Assembly: GCF_900106835.1 (NCBI RefSeq)
Contig: NZ_FNNR01000006.1
Coordinates: 186,001-250,000 of the forward strand
Length of the DNA: 64,000 nucleotides
Direction: 5' to 3'
Source of the DNA: Arthrobacter sp. cf158
Lineage (GTDB): Bacteria; Actinomycetota; Actinomycetes; Actinomycetales; Micrococcaceae
In this document: positions 52,365 through 60,483 of the stretch, one piece after another
How the letters are laid out: each line of letters begins with the position of its first letter
How positions within the stretch are numbered: position 1 is the first letter of the stretch
Program-made: the position numbers and the translations under genes
The notes under the pieces: model-generated
Told to the model about the DNA's origin: nothing
The model's input: the letters and a program-made list of their open reading frames with translations, nothing else
Databases searched by the model: none

Positions 52365-53258
52365 GTGACTCTCTCATCAGTTGAAGCGGCGCCCACGGCA
52401 GCCCCTGAACCCGGGCGCGTTGACCGCATCCGCGCAGCCGCCTACCGAATCCGTCATCACGCCCTCACCATGGGCGAGGTCCAGGGCCAGGGGTACGTTG
52501 GCCAGGCCCTCGGCGCCGCGGACATGCTCGCCTCCGTCTATGCGGACCAGCTGACGTACCGCGCCGAGGACCCGCATTGGGAGGGGCGCGACCGGTTCCT
52601 CCTCTCCACGGGCCACTACGCAATCGGGCACTACGCAGCGTTGGCCGAAGCCGGGATAGTGCCCGTGGCCGAACTCGAAACCTACGGTTCGGACGATTCC
52701 CGCCTGCCGATGTCCGGTATGTCCACCTACACCCCGGGAATGGAGATCTCCGGCGGTTCCCTGGGCCACGGCCTGACCATCGCCGTCGGCATGGCTCTTG
52801 GCCTGCGACTTCAGGGCTCCGCATCCCGCGTGATCAACTTCCTCTCCGACGGCGAACTGGACGAAGGCTCCACCTGGGAGGCCGCCATGGGCGCGCACCA
52901 CCACCAGTTGGGGAACCTGACGGCCATGGTGGACATCAACGCCCTCCAGGCCGACGGAGCCACGGACACCGTGCTCCGCACCGAACCGGTCACTGAAAAG
53001 TGGGAATCGTTCGGCTGGTACACCCAGCGCGTGGACGGGAACGACGTCGGTGCGTTGCTGGCGGCGTTCGACAACATCGCCACGCGCTCCGCTGCTACCG
53101 GTCAGCCTTCCGTGATCCTCTGCGACACCAAGGTTGGGCGCGGCGTGCCACTGTTGGAAACCCGCGAAAAGGCGCACTTCATGCGCATCGAAGAACACGA
53201 ATGGCAGATCTGCCGCGAACAGCTGACCGCTGGATACGAAGGGACGGCTTCAGCATGA
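52365..53258 (+). CDS. Transketolase N-terminal subunit
   Basis: 297 residues, the thiamine-diphosphate-binding half of a split transketolase. The motif GDGELDEGSTWEAAMGAHHH then NLTAMVDIN is the ThDP/Mg site, and STGHYAIGHYAAL and GSLGHGL carry active-site histidines. The GTG at 52365 follows GGAAGGAAACC; the earlier ATG at 52347 has no binding site. The stop overlaps the C-terminal subunit start (ATGA), so the two are made in equal amounts. Confidence 0.93.
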   Translation: MTLSSVEAAPTAAPEPGRVDRIRAAAYRIRHHALTMGEVQGQGYVGQALGAADMLASVYADQLTYRAEDPHWEGRDRFLLSTGHYAIGHYAALAEAGIVPVAELETYGSDDSRLPMSGMSTYTPGMEISGGSLGHGLTIAVGMALGLRLQGSASRVINFLSDGELDEGSTWEAAMGAHHHQLGNLTAMVDINALQADGATDTVLRTEPVTEKWESFGWYTQRVDGNDVGALLAAFDNIATRSAATGQPSVILCDTKVGRGVPLLETREKAHFMRIEEHEWQICREQLTAGYEGTASA

Positions 53259-54292
53259 GCACACTTACGACGGCGGCCGGCGCCGCTGGTTCTTCCGCCC
53301 CCGTTCAGGCGGCCAAGCCGAAGTTGAAAACCTCCGCCATGATCGCGTCGTTCGCTGATCCGGGACAGAAGACCACGCCGGCTCCGTTTGGCCACGCGTT
53401 GGTCAAGGCCGCCGAGGCCGATACCCGGATTGTTGGCCTCACGGCAGACCTCGGCAAGTACACGGACATGCACATCTTCGCCAAAGCCTTCCCGGAGCGG
53501 TTCTTCCAGATGGGCATGGCCGAACAACTCCTGTTCGGCGCTGCAGCGGGCATGGCTGAGACCGGCCTTATTCCGTTCGCGTCCACCTACTCCGTGTTCG
53601 CGGCACGGCGTGCCTACGACTTCCTGTGCCTGGACATCGCCGAGCCGAACCTGAACGTCAACATTGTGGGTGGGCTTCCCGGCCTGACCACCGGGTACGG
53701 GCCCAGCCATCAGGCCACCGAGGACATGGCGATCTTCCGCGGCATGCCCAACCTGACCATCGTGGATCCCTGCGACTCCATTGACATCGAGCAAGCTGTT
53801 CCCCAGCTCGCGGCGTCGGACGGACCCACGTACCTGCGCTTGCTGCGCGGCAACGTACCCACGGTTTTGGATGAGTACGACTATACGTTTGAGCTCGGCA
53901 AGGCAAAGGTCCTGCGTGGAGGCAACGACGTTGTGTTCGTGTCCTCCGGCTTGATGACCATGCGCGCCCTACAGGCCGCCGAAGCCTTGGCGAAGCACAA
54001 CGTGGACGTGGCCGTGGTGCACACGCCCACCATCAAGCCCTTCGACTCGGCCACTGTACTGGCGGAACTGAGCACGGATCGTCTTGCCGTGACGCTGGAG
54101 AACCACACTGTTGTTGGCGGTCTGTTCGAGACTGTTGCGTCCGCCGTCGTCACCGCGGGTCTCGGCAAGCGGGTGGTTCCCATCGCGCTTCCGGACCAAT
54201 TCCTCGACGCCGGTGCGCTGCCAACTCTGCACGAACGGTACGGCCTGTCCGTGGACCGGATCGTGGCGAAGGTGCTGGCGGAACTCGGCTGA
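53255..54292 (+). CDS. Transketolase C-terminal subunit
   Basis: 345 residues: pyrimidine-binding and C-terminal domains of transketolase. FQMGMAEQLLFGAAAGMAE holds the glutamate that activates thiamine diphosphate, and the transketolase C domain follows from about residue 220. With the N-terminal subunit it transfers a two-carbon ketol unit. A dedicated pair in this operon would let erythrose 4-phosphate or the ketose itself enter the pentose phosphate pathway. The ATG at 53255 is coupled to the upstream stop. The longer upstream frame lies within the N-terminal subunit gene. Confidence 0.93.
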   Translation: MSTLTTAAGAAGSSAPVQAAKPKLKTSAMIASFADPGQKTTPAPFGHALVKAAEADTRIVGLTADLGKYTDMHIFAKAFPERFFQMGMAEQLLFGAAAGMAETGLIPFASTYSVFAARRAYDFLCLDIAEPNLNVNIVGGLPGLTTGYGPSHQATEDMAIFRGMPNLTIVDPCDSIDIEQAVPQLAASDGPTYLRLLRGNVPTVLDEYDYTFELGKAKVLRGGNDVVFVSSGLMTMRALQAAEALAKHNVDVAVVHTPTIKPFDSATVLAELSTDRLAVTLENHTVVGGLFETVASAVVTAGLGKRVVPIALPDQFLDAGALPTLHERYGLSVDRIVAKVLAELG

Positions 54293-54302
54293 GTTTTCTT
54301 TG

Positions 54303-54340
54303 GGAGTGCGGGACGGACATGACTGCCCGTCCCGCACTCC
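54303..54340 (+). terminator. Hairpin after the transketolase genes
   Basis: Fourteen-base perfect arms (54303-54316 and 54327-54340) with a ten-base loop, eleven bases after the stop. No T tract, but the stem is very stable. It separates the transporter/transketolase operon from the regulator gene. Confidence 0.7.
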
Positions 54341-54354
54341 TGCCCGTAGTATCG

Positions 54355-54380
54355 ACTGTTAACACCGGACTGTTAGCAGT
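54355..54380. promoter_or_regulatory. Operator pair upstream of the GntR gene
   Basis: ACTGTTAACA (54355-54364) and ACTGTTAGCAGT (54369-54380) repeat the ACTGTNNACAGT theme of the divergent promoter at 50831-50917, 25 bases before the regulator start. This indicates autoregulation. Confidence 0.7.
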
Positions 54381-54404
54381 CGCCCATAGAACCGAGGACA
54401 GACC

Positions 54405-55061
54405 ATGGCCGTCACCGCATCACTGCTGGGACTTGAGAAGAAGAGCCTTCGCGAACAGGCGCTGGCCGCTTTGCGGACCGCGATCACCAGTGGAGAGCTT
54501 GAGCCTGGCCGTCACCTGGTTGAAACCGAGCTCTCCGAGATGCTCCAGATCAGCCGCGGCACCCTCCGGGAAGCGCTGCGTCAGCTGGAACAGGAAGGGC
54601 TGATCTCCGCCGGAGCCCGCGGCCGGATGTCCGTGCGGCACCTGGACGTCAAGGAAATCCGCGACATCTTCTCCGTCCGCGGTGTCCTTGAATCATTGGC
54701 GGCCCGGACGCTCAGTGATATGCCGGACAAGGAAGCTGCACTCGCGGAGCTGCGTGCCGCCGTCGACACCATGGAAAAGGCTTCGAAGTCATCACTGGAG
54801 GAGCGGATCGAATCCGACCTTGAGTTCCACCGCACGCTCTGCCGCCTGTCGGGAAACGAAACCCTGCTGCATTCGTGGGAATCCCTGGAGGGTTCCATCC
54901 GGATGTCCATCATGTTCGCGGGGCTGGAACGCGCCACCCGGAACATGAGCGTTGGCCGGCATCACGACATTGTGGCCGCCATTGAGACCGGGAATGCTGC
55001 GAAGGCGCGGGAAACCATCATCGCGCACATGGATGGCGCGGCCGAGAATTTGGTGGGATAG
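54405..55061 (+). CDS. GntR-family regulator with FCD domain
   Basis: 218 residues: winged helix-turn-helix (LREQALAALRTAITSGELEP, then LQISRGTLREALRQLEQEG), followed by an all-helical FCD effector domain with metal-site residues (ESDLEFHRTL and the later RHHDIVAAIE). FCD regulators are usually repressors released by a sugar acid, keto acid or sugar phosphate. The recurring ACTGTNNACAGT sites in front of this gene and between the two catabolic operons mark it as the local regulator. Confidence 0.93.
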   Translation: MAVTASLLGLEKKSLREQALAALRTAITSGELEPGRHLVETELSEMLQISRGTLREALRQLEQEGLISAGARGRMSVRHLDVKEIRDIFSVRGVLESLAARTLSDMPDKEAALAELRAAVDTMEKASKSSLEERIESDLEFHRTLCRLSGNETLLHSWESLEGSIRMSIMFAGLERATRNMSVGRHHDIVAAIETGNAAKARETIIAHMDGAAENLVG

Positions 55062-55373
55062 ATTTGCGGCACCTGCTTGATTGAATCCTGCTCATCATCA
55101 GAGGGATAGCACGCTGGAAGGCGTGCTTTTCTTTTGCCTTCAAGGGCGCGTCCAATGGGGTCGTCAATAAAACCCTTCCCGGCATTCCGGCAGGCAAATT
55201 TTCTTTCCTGGAAAAGGATTATTGAATTGGTGTTCGTGTGGTTGAATCTAGAAGCTGACTATATGTGGTCCGGGGCAATCATCAGTGGACGGGTCCTTTG
55301 ACGCCTGCGTGGTCACGACCATTGCCGCTGATGCACCTTCAGCAGAGACCATTTACGGAACAGGAGCACCACC
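55062..55373. other. 312-bp spacer before the HprK-like gene
   Basis: It holds the GntR terminator and, from about 55190, an AT-richer stretch (TTGAATTGGTG, TTGAATCTAG) that probably contains the promoter of the HprK-like gene; I cannot fix a -35/-10 pair. No small open frame with a binding site is seen. GGAACAGGAGC directly precedes the next start codon. Confidence 0.5.
55108..55135 (+). terminator. Intrinsic terminator after the GntR gene
   Basis: Arms AGCACGC and GCGTGCT with a six-base loop, followed by TTTCTTTT. It is the most canonical terminator in this half of the window. Confidence 0.9.
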
Positions 55374-56627
55374 ATGACGACAGGGTCGGCGGCGAGCAAT
55401 CAAGGAAGAGCCAGAGAGGTCGAGCTGGCAGGAGAACAAGCCAGGATTGCCGAACATAGCGAACTGAAACTCCGTGTTCTGGGGTCCCCTGTCTCAGTGG
55501 TGCTGCTTGCAGGAGTGACCGCGGAGCTTCGAGCGGAGTTGCGGCGGGCCTGGTCACGGTGCCTCGATCATTCCGGCGGCTCGGTTCCGACTCCCGGAAC
55601 GCACTCCGTCGCGGGCCCGGAGCACTCAGAAGAACGCCCGTTCCGGGCGACAGTCTCATCAGTTGTTGGCACGGCCGTGGTTACCGGCCGCACCTTCAGG
55701 GACTTCGCGTCGGAGCTGACGAGCGCCATAACCTTGGCGGGCATCGCCGCGGGCAGGGGAAGCCTGGTGATGTTGCATGCCGCGGCACTGGCAGATGTGA
55801 CAAACGGCCGCGCGGTGGCACTCGTAGGCCGTTCGGGCATGGGGAAGACCACCGCCACCAGGCGCCTTGGGGCGGCCCTTGGCTACGTCACCGATGAGAC
55901 CGTTGCCGTGGATGGCTTGGGCGTGATGGTTCCCTACGCGAAGCCACTCTCCGTGATTATCCAGGATCCGGCCTCTCCCAAGCATCAGATCAGCCCCGAC
56001 GACCTCGGCCTGCTCGTGGCGCCGGCCGCGCCAGCCCTGGCGTCGGTTGTACTGCTGGACCGGGATCCCGACGCTGCCGTTCCCACGGTCACCCCGCTGG
56101 GACACGCGGAAGCGATCATCGAACTTGCACCCCACACCTCGTCCCTTGGTGAGGTCCACCAGCCAATGCGGCGTCTTTGCGAGATTCTGGACGCCACCGG
56201 TGGCGCCGTCCGTGTGACATACCGCGAGGCAGGAGATCTGGCCGCCGTCTTGCCTGCCCTGCTTGAGCGGCCGGCCATCTCCAAGACATGGGCGGCAGTC
56301 CTTGGTGACGGGTTGCAGTCCCCCGAAGGGCCTCTGTCCCGGGATGCCGTTCGCGCTGGGCTGCTCAGGAGATCCGAGTTGGTAGATGCCGTTGAGATTC
56401 CCCTGCCGAATGGGGAAGGGACGGAGCTCCTGGTCATGACTGACCGTGGCGTGGTCCGGCTTAGCGGAGTGGGTCCGGCGATCTGGCATGCACTGGCAAC
56501 TCCCTGCGACATCAACGGCATCGCCGAGCGGATCGCCCCTGACATAGGACTTCCGGTCGGGTACAAATCCCATTTGCTCAGCAGCGTGGAAGAACTTCAG
56601 GCCCACGGGGTTTTGCTGGCGGCATAG
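55374..56627 (+). CDS. HPr-kinase-like P-loop protein with C-terminal PqqD domain
   Basis: 417 residues. The middle carries the HPr-kinase/phosphorylase-like core: LHAAAL with H135, the P-loop GRSGMGKTT (152-160) and YVTDETV (171-177), where HprK has its catalytic acidic pair. The last 70 residues (VRLSGVGPAIWHALATPCDI onward) read as a PqqD-type winged helix (peptide-binding RRE fold). No PTS gene is nearby, so classical HPr phosphorylation is unlikely. Such HprK relatives occur in exopolysaccharide loci and as tailoring kinases of lasso peptides. The fusion to PqqD points to a peptide substrate. AGGAGC precedes the ATG. Confidence 0.82.
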   Translation: MTTGSAASNQGRAREVELAGEQARIAEHSELKLRVLGSPVSVVLLAGVTAELRAELRRAWSRCLDHSGGSVPTPGTHSVAGPEHSEERPFRATVSSVVGTAVVTGRTFRDFASELTSAITLAGIAAGRGSLVMLHAAALADVTNGRAVALVGRSGMGKTTATRRLGAALGYVTDETVAVDGLGVMVPYAKPLSVIIQDPASPKHQISPDDLGLLVAPAAPALASVVLLDRDPDAAVPTVTPLGHAEAIIELAPHTSSLGEVHQPMRRLCEILDATGGAVRVTYREAGDLAAVLPALLERPAISKTWAAVLGDGLQSPEGPLSRDAVRAGLLRRSELVDAVEIPLPNGEGTELLVMTDRGVVRLSGVGPAIWHALATPCDINGIAERIAPDIGLPVGYKSHLLSSVEELQAHGVLLAA

Positions 56628-56797
56628 CCCCTGAAACAGATGCCGGCTAATCCAGTGTGGAGAAGTTCCGCGTAGTACATTCCAAGCGGGAAAATGTCGC
56701 CAAAACAGCGCAGTGATAAGTTCCGATTGCACCGAATTTTCCTATTACAGATTTACTTCAGTCTGCTGGCGCACTGACTGGCTTGAAGGAGCAAACG

Positions 56798-57349
56798 ATG
56801 ACCTTGGATAAAGGCAAAATAAAAAATCCGGAAATAGATCGACGTAAAGTGATGATCGGCACTGCGTGGAGCATTCCGGTCATTGCAGTCGCTGCCGCAA
56901 CTCCGGCGATCGCCGCCTCAGTCCCTCCCGTAGTTGTGACGCCCGGAACCGGAACCGTCATCAGCAACTGGAAGGGCGACCACCACTACGGAAGCTTCGA
57001 AGAGGACCTGGACCAAAGGGCCTACGACTTCCCCGTCACGGTTAAAGACGCGAACGGCAACCCCGTTGTAGGCGCCACTGTCACGGTCACCGTAGCGGGA
57101 CAGAACGACGACGGTGACGTGCTTGGTATCTACGCCTACCCAGCGCCGGACAACGGCGGCCCCGAGTCGGACCAAAGCCGCAGCGTTACCGTTACCACCG
57201 GGGCCGATGGTGTTGCACTCTTTGCGGTGAGCACACAGAACCTGAGCAGTTCGGAGAGGCCGTCAACGGCCACTATGACCGTGACTGTGACCAGCAACGG
57301 CGTCACCACCGTCTCTGTCATCAATGTGGTTCTGACGGAATCCGACTAA
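56798..57349 (+). CDS. Tat-exported protein with Ig-like (invasin/Big-1-type) domain
   Basis: 183 residues. The N-terminus has a twin-arginine-like start (IDRRKVMIGTAWS) and a hydrophobic stretch ending near PAIAAS, so it is exported. The rest is a beta-sandwich: DFPVTVKDANGNPVVGATVT and later VTTGADGVALFAVST are typical of Big-1/invasin-like repeats, here one copy. No sortase motif is seen. The ATG at 56798 follows AAGGAGC. The 170-bp upstream spacer is AT-rich. It may be a surface protein of the adjacent polysaccharide locus. Confidence 0.8.
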   Translation: MTLDKGKIKNPEIDRRKVMIGTAWSIPVIAVAAATPAIAASVPPVVVTPGTGTVISNWKGDHHYGSFEEDLDQRAYDFPVTVKDANGNPVVGATVTVTVAGQNDDGDVLGIYAYPAPDNGGPESDQSRSVTVTTGADGVALFAVSTQNLSSSERPSTATMTVTVTSNGVTTVSVINVVLTESD

Positions 57350-57430
57350 AAAGTCGAAACGCCCCTGTTGCGGTTGTGGTCTCATTTTCGGCCAGCCGTA
57401 ACGGGGTGGCGAGTGAGCTAACCCTGGACA

Positions 57431-57502
57431 TGGGACGGTGCCCCTCAAGGCCCCGTCCCATTCGTTGAACCCGTAGGCCGCATCATGGGCCTACGGGTTC
57501 AA
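57431..57502 (+). terminator. Two consecutive hairpins after the Ig-like protein gene
   Basis: TGGGACGG pairs with CCGTCCCA (57431-57438, 57453-57460, followed by TTCGTT). A second, perfect 15-base stem, 57465-57479 with 57488-57502, has an eight-base loop. They lie between convergent genes and probably stop transcription from both sides. Confidence 0.8.
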
Positions 57503-57577
57503 GCGTTTGTCAGCTGTGGGCAAGACACTGGCCTCGGGCCGAACGGACTGCGGCCTGCGGCCTGCCTGCCCTCTTGT

Positions 57578-58306
57578 TCACCATCTTCCAGCGGCCTGCC
57601 ACTGAGCGTCCGTGTGGCTGTACCCAATCTCCTGAAGTGCATTTGCCAGTTCTCCGCGTGTGGCACACCTGAGGCCAGCGGCCGTGAGTTTCCTGCGGCC
57701 CCGGAAGAGATGGCCGCGCACCGTGGTCGTGCGGAGTCCAAGTGCTGCGGCCATTGTGGAGGCGGTCAACGCCCGGCGTTGCGCGAAGAGCTCCAGGACT
57801 TGTATTTCACGGTCTGTAAGCCTGGTTCCGATGCTCGACTCCGTAGGGAGTGGGGCTACTGAGCCAACCACAACCGCTTCGATCTGACGAGGAATTTCGG
57901 CAGCTGTGGAGTCGTCATCCAGAATTGCCACGGCGCCCTCCGCAGCCAGGGCGGACCGTTGAGCCTGGCTGACCCTGCCCAATACAATGCAGCGCCGGCC
58001 GGTTGCCGCAATGGTGCGCACCTTCAGCGGAAGGGGCACTTCATCGTCAAAGAACGCGTCCAGCACTATCCAGTGGGCTGCCCGTGGATGATCACGCGAA
58101 AATGAAGACCACGATGTATAGACCTTCCCCAGCGTTGTGGCTTCCGTACTGCTTTGCCACTCGGACATTATCGCGCTGGAGAGGACCGGATTCCTGTGAA
58201 TGAAATCGACATCGAAGGTGTAGGCAACTGCTCCCATTTTGCCCCCGATCGATGGATAAGCCCGGGCTTCTTCGGCGCCAGCTCTTAGGTGTTGGTGATC
58301 TGACAC
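57578..58306 (-). CDS. LuxR-family transcriptional regulator
   Basis: 242 residues. The N-terminal half has a receiver-like alpha/beta pattern (VLDAFFDDEVPLPLKVRTIA, CIVLGRVSQAQ) but lacks the usual acidic pocket, so it is a pseudo-receiver. The C-terminus is a LuxR helix-turn-helix (LTDREIQVLELFAQRRALTA then LGLRTTTVRGHLFRGRRKL). The GTG at 58306 is supported by a leaderless promoter (TAGTTT at 58313-58318, six bases away). Divergent from the sugar transferase gene, it is the likely local regulator of the polysaccharide locus. Confidence 0.85.
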   Translation of the reverse strand: MSDHQHLRAGAEEARAYPSIGGKMGAVAYTFDVDFIHRNPVLSSAIMSEWQSSTEATTLGKVYTSWSSFSRDHPRAAHWIVLDAFFDDEVPLPLKVRTIAATGRRCIVLGRVSQAQRSALAAEGAVAILDDDSTAAEIPRQIEAVVVGSVAPLPTESSIGTRLTDREIQVLELFAQRRALTASTMAAALGLRTTTVRGHLFRGRRKLTAAGLRCATRGELANALQEIGYSHTDAQWQAAGRW

Positions 58307-58318
58307 ATGAGTAAACTA

Positions 58319-58648
58319 GCCCGCTCCCCAGCTCCATCAGTGGCTGTCGCGGGCCCGGGCTCAGTGGTGCGCCGCCCAGGGATCACGCCGTTGCCAGACG
58401 CTGCTTGTGGGCCACCCTAGTACTTCGAGAGCAGGCAGATCGCTGCCTGTGCAGGGCTCTTCCATAATCAGACAGACGGAGCAACTCCGTTTTGTCAGGA
58501 ATGAAGAATGACCGCACCCGAGAAGCCGCAGCGGGCCCCTCTTAGAGCCGCAGCTTAGGGCGTGCGCATCCGCAGGGCAGGCTTCGGCAGCGGTCACTTC
58601 AAGCGGGAACTGCGACCACAGTTCCACCGGAACCTTCAGCTAGCCTAA
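58319..58648 (+). other. 330-bp spacer before the sugar transferase, with several hairpins
   Basis: No gene is present. Perfect stems are CAGGCAG/CTGCCTG (58432-58449), ACGGAG/CTCCGT followed by TTT (58476-58493), and GGAACTG/CAGTTCC (58606-58625). The CAGTTCC strand can instead pair with GGAAC at 58629-58633. This could be a regulated leader. However, TAGCCT at 58641-58646 looks like a -10, in which case transcription starts after these structures. Confidence 0.45.
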
Positions 58649-60151
58649 ATGGAATTTGTGGTGTCGACTTTGATTAGAAACCCCGCTCAACGTGTGAGCA
58701 GCTCACGGCAGGCAAATGACAAGCTGGACGTGCTTGAGCGTGATGGGCGGGTCAGGGTGCTGCTGGTTGATTTTCTCTGCATCACCTGGGCCGTTGCTAT
58801 CGCCGAGCTCCTTCGCTTCGGCCTGGAACGCCATTCTTTGGATGTTTGGTCCGTGCAGACGCCCTATCCCCTGGTCAGTGTGGTCCTTGATATTTTGTGG
58901 TGGATTACCTTGGGCGCATTAGGTACCAGGGAACCACGAATACAGGGTTTCGGCACTGATGAGTACAGACGAGTGACCACAGCTTCACTCTGGTTGTTCG
59001 GGGGGATAGCCATTTTCTCCTACGTGTTCCAGCTCGATACCGCCCGAGGCTACGTGGCAGTGGCCTTGCCGTTAGGCATCGTAACGCTGCTCATAGGCCG
59101 TTGGGCCCTGCGAAAAGGCTTGATCCTTCGACGAAAGTCCGGCCAGCACCTGCGCCGGGTTCTGGTCATCGGAGGGGCCCAGAGTGCCGCCCACCTTGTT
59201 CGGCAGCTGGTGGCCCATCCAGCGGCGGGCTATCAACCGGTGGCAGCGTACCTGACCGCTCCGGACGCAAAGGAGCCCTGGCCGGAAGGTCTTGAATTGC
59301 CCGTCATTGGTAAGGGCAGGGACCTGGCCGGAATACTGGCGGCTGTGGACGCCACCGCTGCGGACTCTGTGGCCATCTCCGGCGCCGACGTCGACCCCCC
59401 AACACTGAGGCAACTCGGTTGGACGCTGACGGCCCGGGACATCGGCATGTTCATGGCACCAGCTCTGACCGACGTCGCCGGCCCACGCATTCACATGCAG
59501 CCGTTGGCGGGGCTGCCCCTGATCCACGTCACCACGCCCAACCTCGAGGGCCCCAAGGCGCTGGCCAAGCGCGGATTCGACATCCTGGCGTCCTTGGCCC
59601 TCCTCATTATCCTGGCCGTTCCTATGTGCGTCGTCGCACTGCTGGTCAAACTCGACAGCCCTGGCGCCGCGATGTTCCGCCAGACGCGTATAGGCCGATC
59701 CGGCGAAGTTTTCAGCATGCTGAAGTTCCGGTCAATGGTTGTCGATGCCGAGCAGCAATTGGCTCAGCTCGCCGCAAAGAACCAGGGAAACGGCGTTCTC
59801 TTCAAATTAAAGGATGATCCTCGCGTCACCCGGGTTGGCCGCTTCATCCGCCGTTACTCCATCGATGAGCTGCCACAACTTTTCAATGTCCTCTGGGGCG
59901 ACATGAGCCTTGTAGGTCCTCGGCCCCCACTACCGGTGGAAGTGGAAACCTATGACGACTTTGCCCATCGTCGTCTCCTCGTTAAACCAGGCCTCACTGG
60001 CCCATGGCAGGTGAGCGGACGAAGCGACCTGTCGTGGGATGACTCAATTCGACTGGATCTCTATTACGTGGAGAACTGGTCCATGTTCCAGGACATGATT
60101 TACCTACTGCGCACGGTCAGAGCCGTATTCGGCAAAGACGGCGCATACTGA
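58649..60151 (+). CDS. Polyprenyl-phosphate sugar-1-phosphate transferase (WbaP/exopolysaccharide type)
   Basis: About 500 residues. Four N-terminal membrane segments and a CoA-binding-like middle domain (RRVLVIGGAQSAAHLVRQLV) precede the catalytic bacterial sugar transferase domain. That domain shows KRGFDILASLALLI, then RIGRSGEVFSMLKFRSMVVD, the DELPQLFNVLWGDMSLVGPRPP motif and KPGLTGPWQVSGRS. It transfers a sugar phosphate from UDP-sugar to undecaprenyl phosphate, starting polysaccharide assembly. If the TAGCCT at 58641-58646 is the -10, translation begins at a GTG at 58658 or 58661 instead of the ATG. Confidence 0.93.
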   Translation: MEFVVSTLIRNPAQRVSSSRQANDKLDVLERDGRVRVLLVDFLCITWAVAIAELLRFGLERHSLDVWSVQTPYPLVSVVLDILWWITLGALGTREPRIQGFGTDEYRRVTTASLWLFGGIAIFSYVFQLDTARGYVAVALPLGIVTLLIGRWALRKGLILRRKSGQHLRRVLVIGGAQSAAHLVRQLVAHPAAGYQPVAAYLTAPDAKEPWPEGLELPVIGKGRDLAGILAAVDATAADSVAISGADVDPPTLRQLGWTLTARDIGMFMAPALTDVAGPRIHMQPLAGLPLIHVTTPNLEGPKALAKRGFDILASLALLIILAVPMCVVALLVKLDSPGAAMFRQTRIGRSGEVFSMLKFRSMVVDAEQQLAQLAAKNQGNGVLFKLKDDPRVTRVGRFIRRYSIDELPQLFNVLWGDMSLVGPRPPLPVEVETYDDFAHRRLLVKPGLTGPWQVSGRSDLSWDDSIRLDLYYVENWSMFQDMIYLLRTVRAVFGKDGAY

Positions 60152-60156
60152 AACAC

Positions 60157-60199
60157 CCGCGCCTGCCCTCAACGACTGCCAGTTGAGGGCAGAGGCGGG
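60157..60199 (+). terminator. Hairpin after the sugar transferase gene
   Basis: CTGCCCTCAAC and GTTGAGGGCAG pair perfectly around an eight-base loop; the outer CCCGC/GGCGGG extends the stem with a bulge. Nearby T content is low. The spacer 60152-60483 holds no gene. Confidence 0.6.
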
Positions 60200-60400
60200 C
60201 TGTGGGATAACAGTGCTGCTCTGCCTGCTTGCCATGAGTGAGATCCTCGTACCTTCAATGTGAAGCCAGTCGAGGGATGCGTCTGCCGTCCCCGACGCCC
60301 ACGGCAGCGATGCGTCCGGCATAGGCGATGGGGGGAAGCCTCGCCGACAAGGGGGCCAGCCCGCCCGCTGAGGCTGGCGGCGCGGGAGCCGGGCACAAGA

Positions 60401-60439
60401 AAGTGCCGCGTCTGCCCCTTGGGGCAAGTCGCGGCACTT
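60401..60439 (-). terminator. Terminator of the Wzz/BY-kinase gene, with nested stems
   Basis: Outer arms AAGTGCCGCG and CGCGGCACTT enclose an inner TGCCCC/GGGGCA stem. Read on the minus strand, the structure ends in TTTCTTG, as expected of an intrinsic terminator 44 bases after the kinase gene stop. Confidence 0.75.
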
Positions 60440-60483
60440 CGGGTGAAACCGGGTAGATGAGGTAAGCGGGGGACTGTCAGACC

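Noticed and set aside
55374..56627. Classical HPr kinase/phosphorylase
   Set aside because: The protein is longer, ends in a PqqD-like domain, and no PTS or HPr gene is nearby.
58319..58648. Known riboswitch (c-di-GMP or c-di-AMP class) before the sugar transferase
   Set aside because: Hairpins exist, but I could not find the conserved core of either class.
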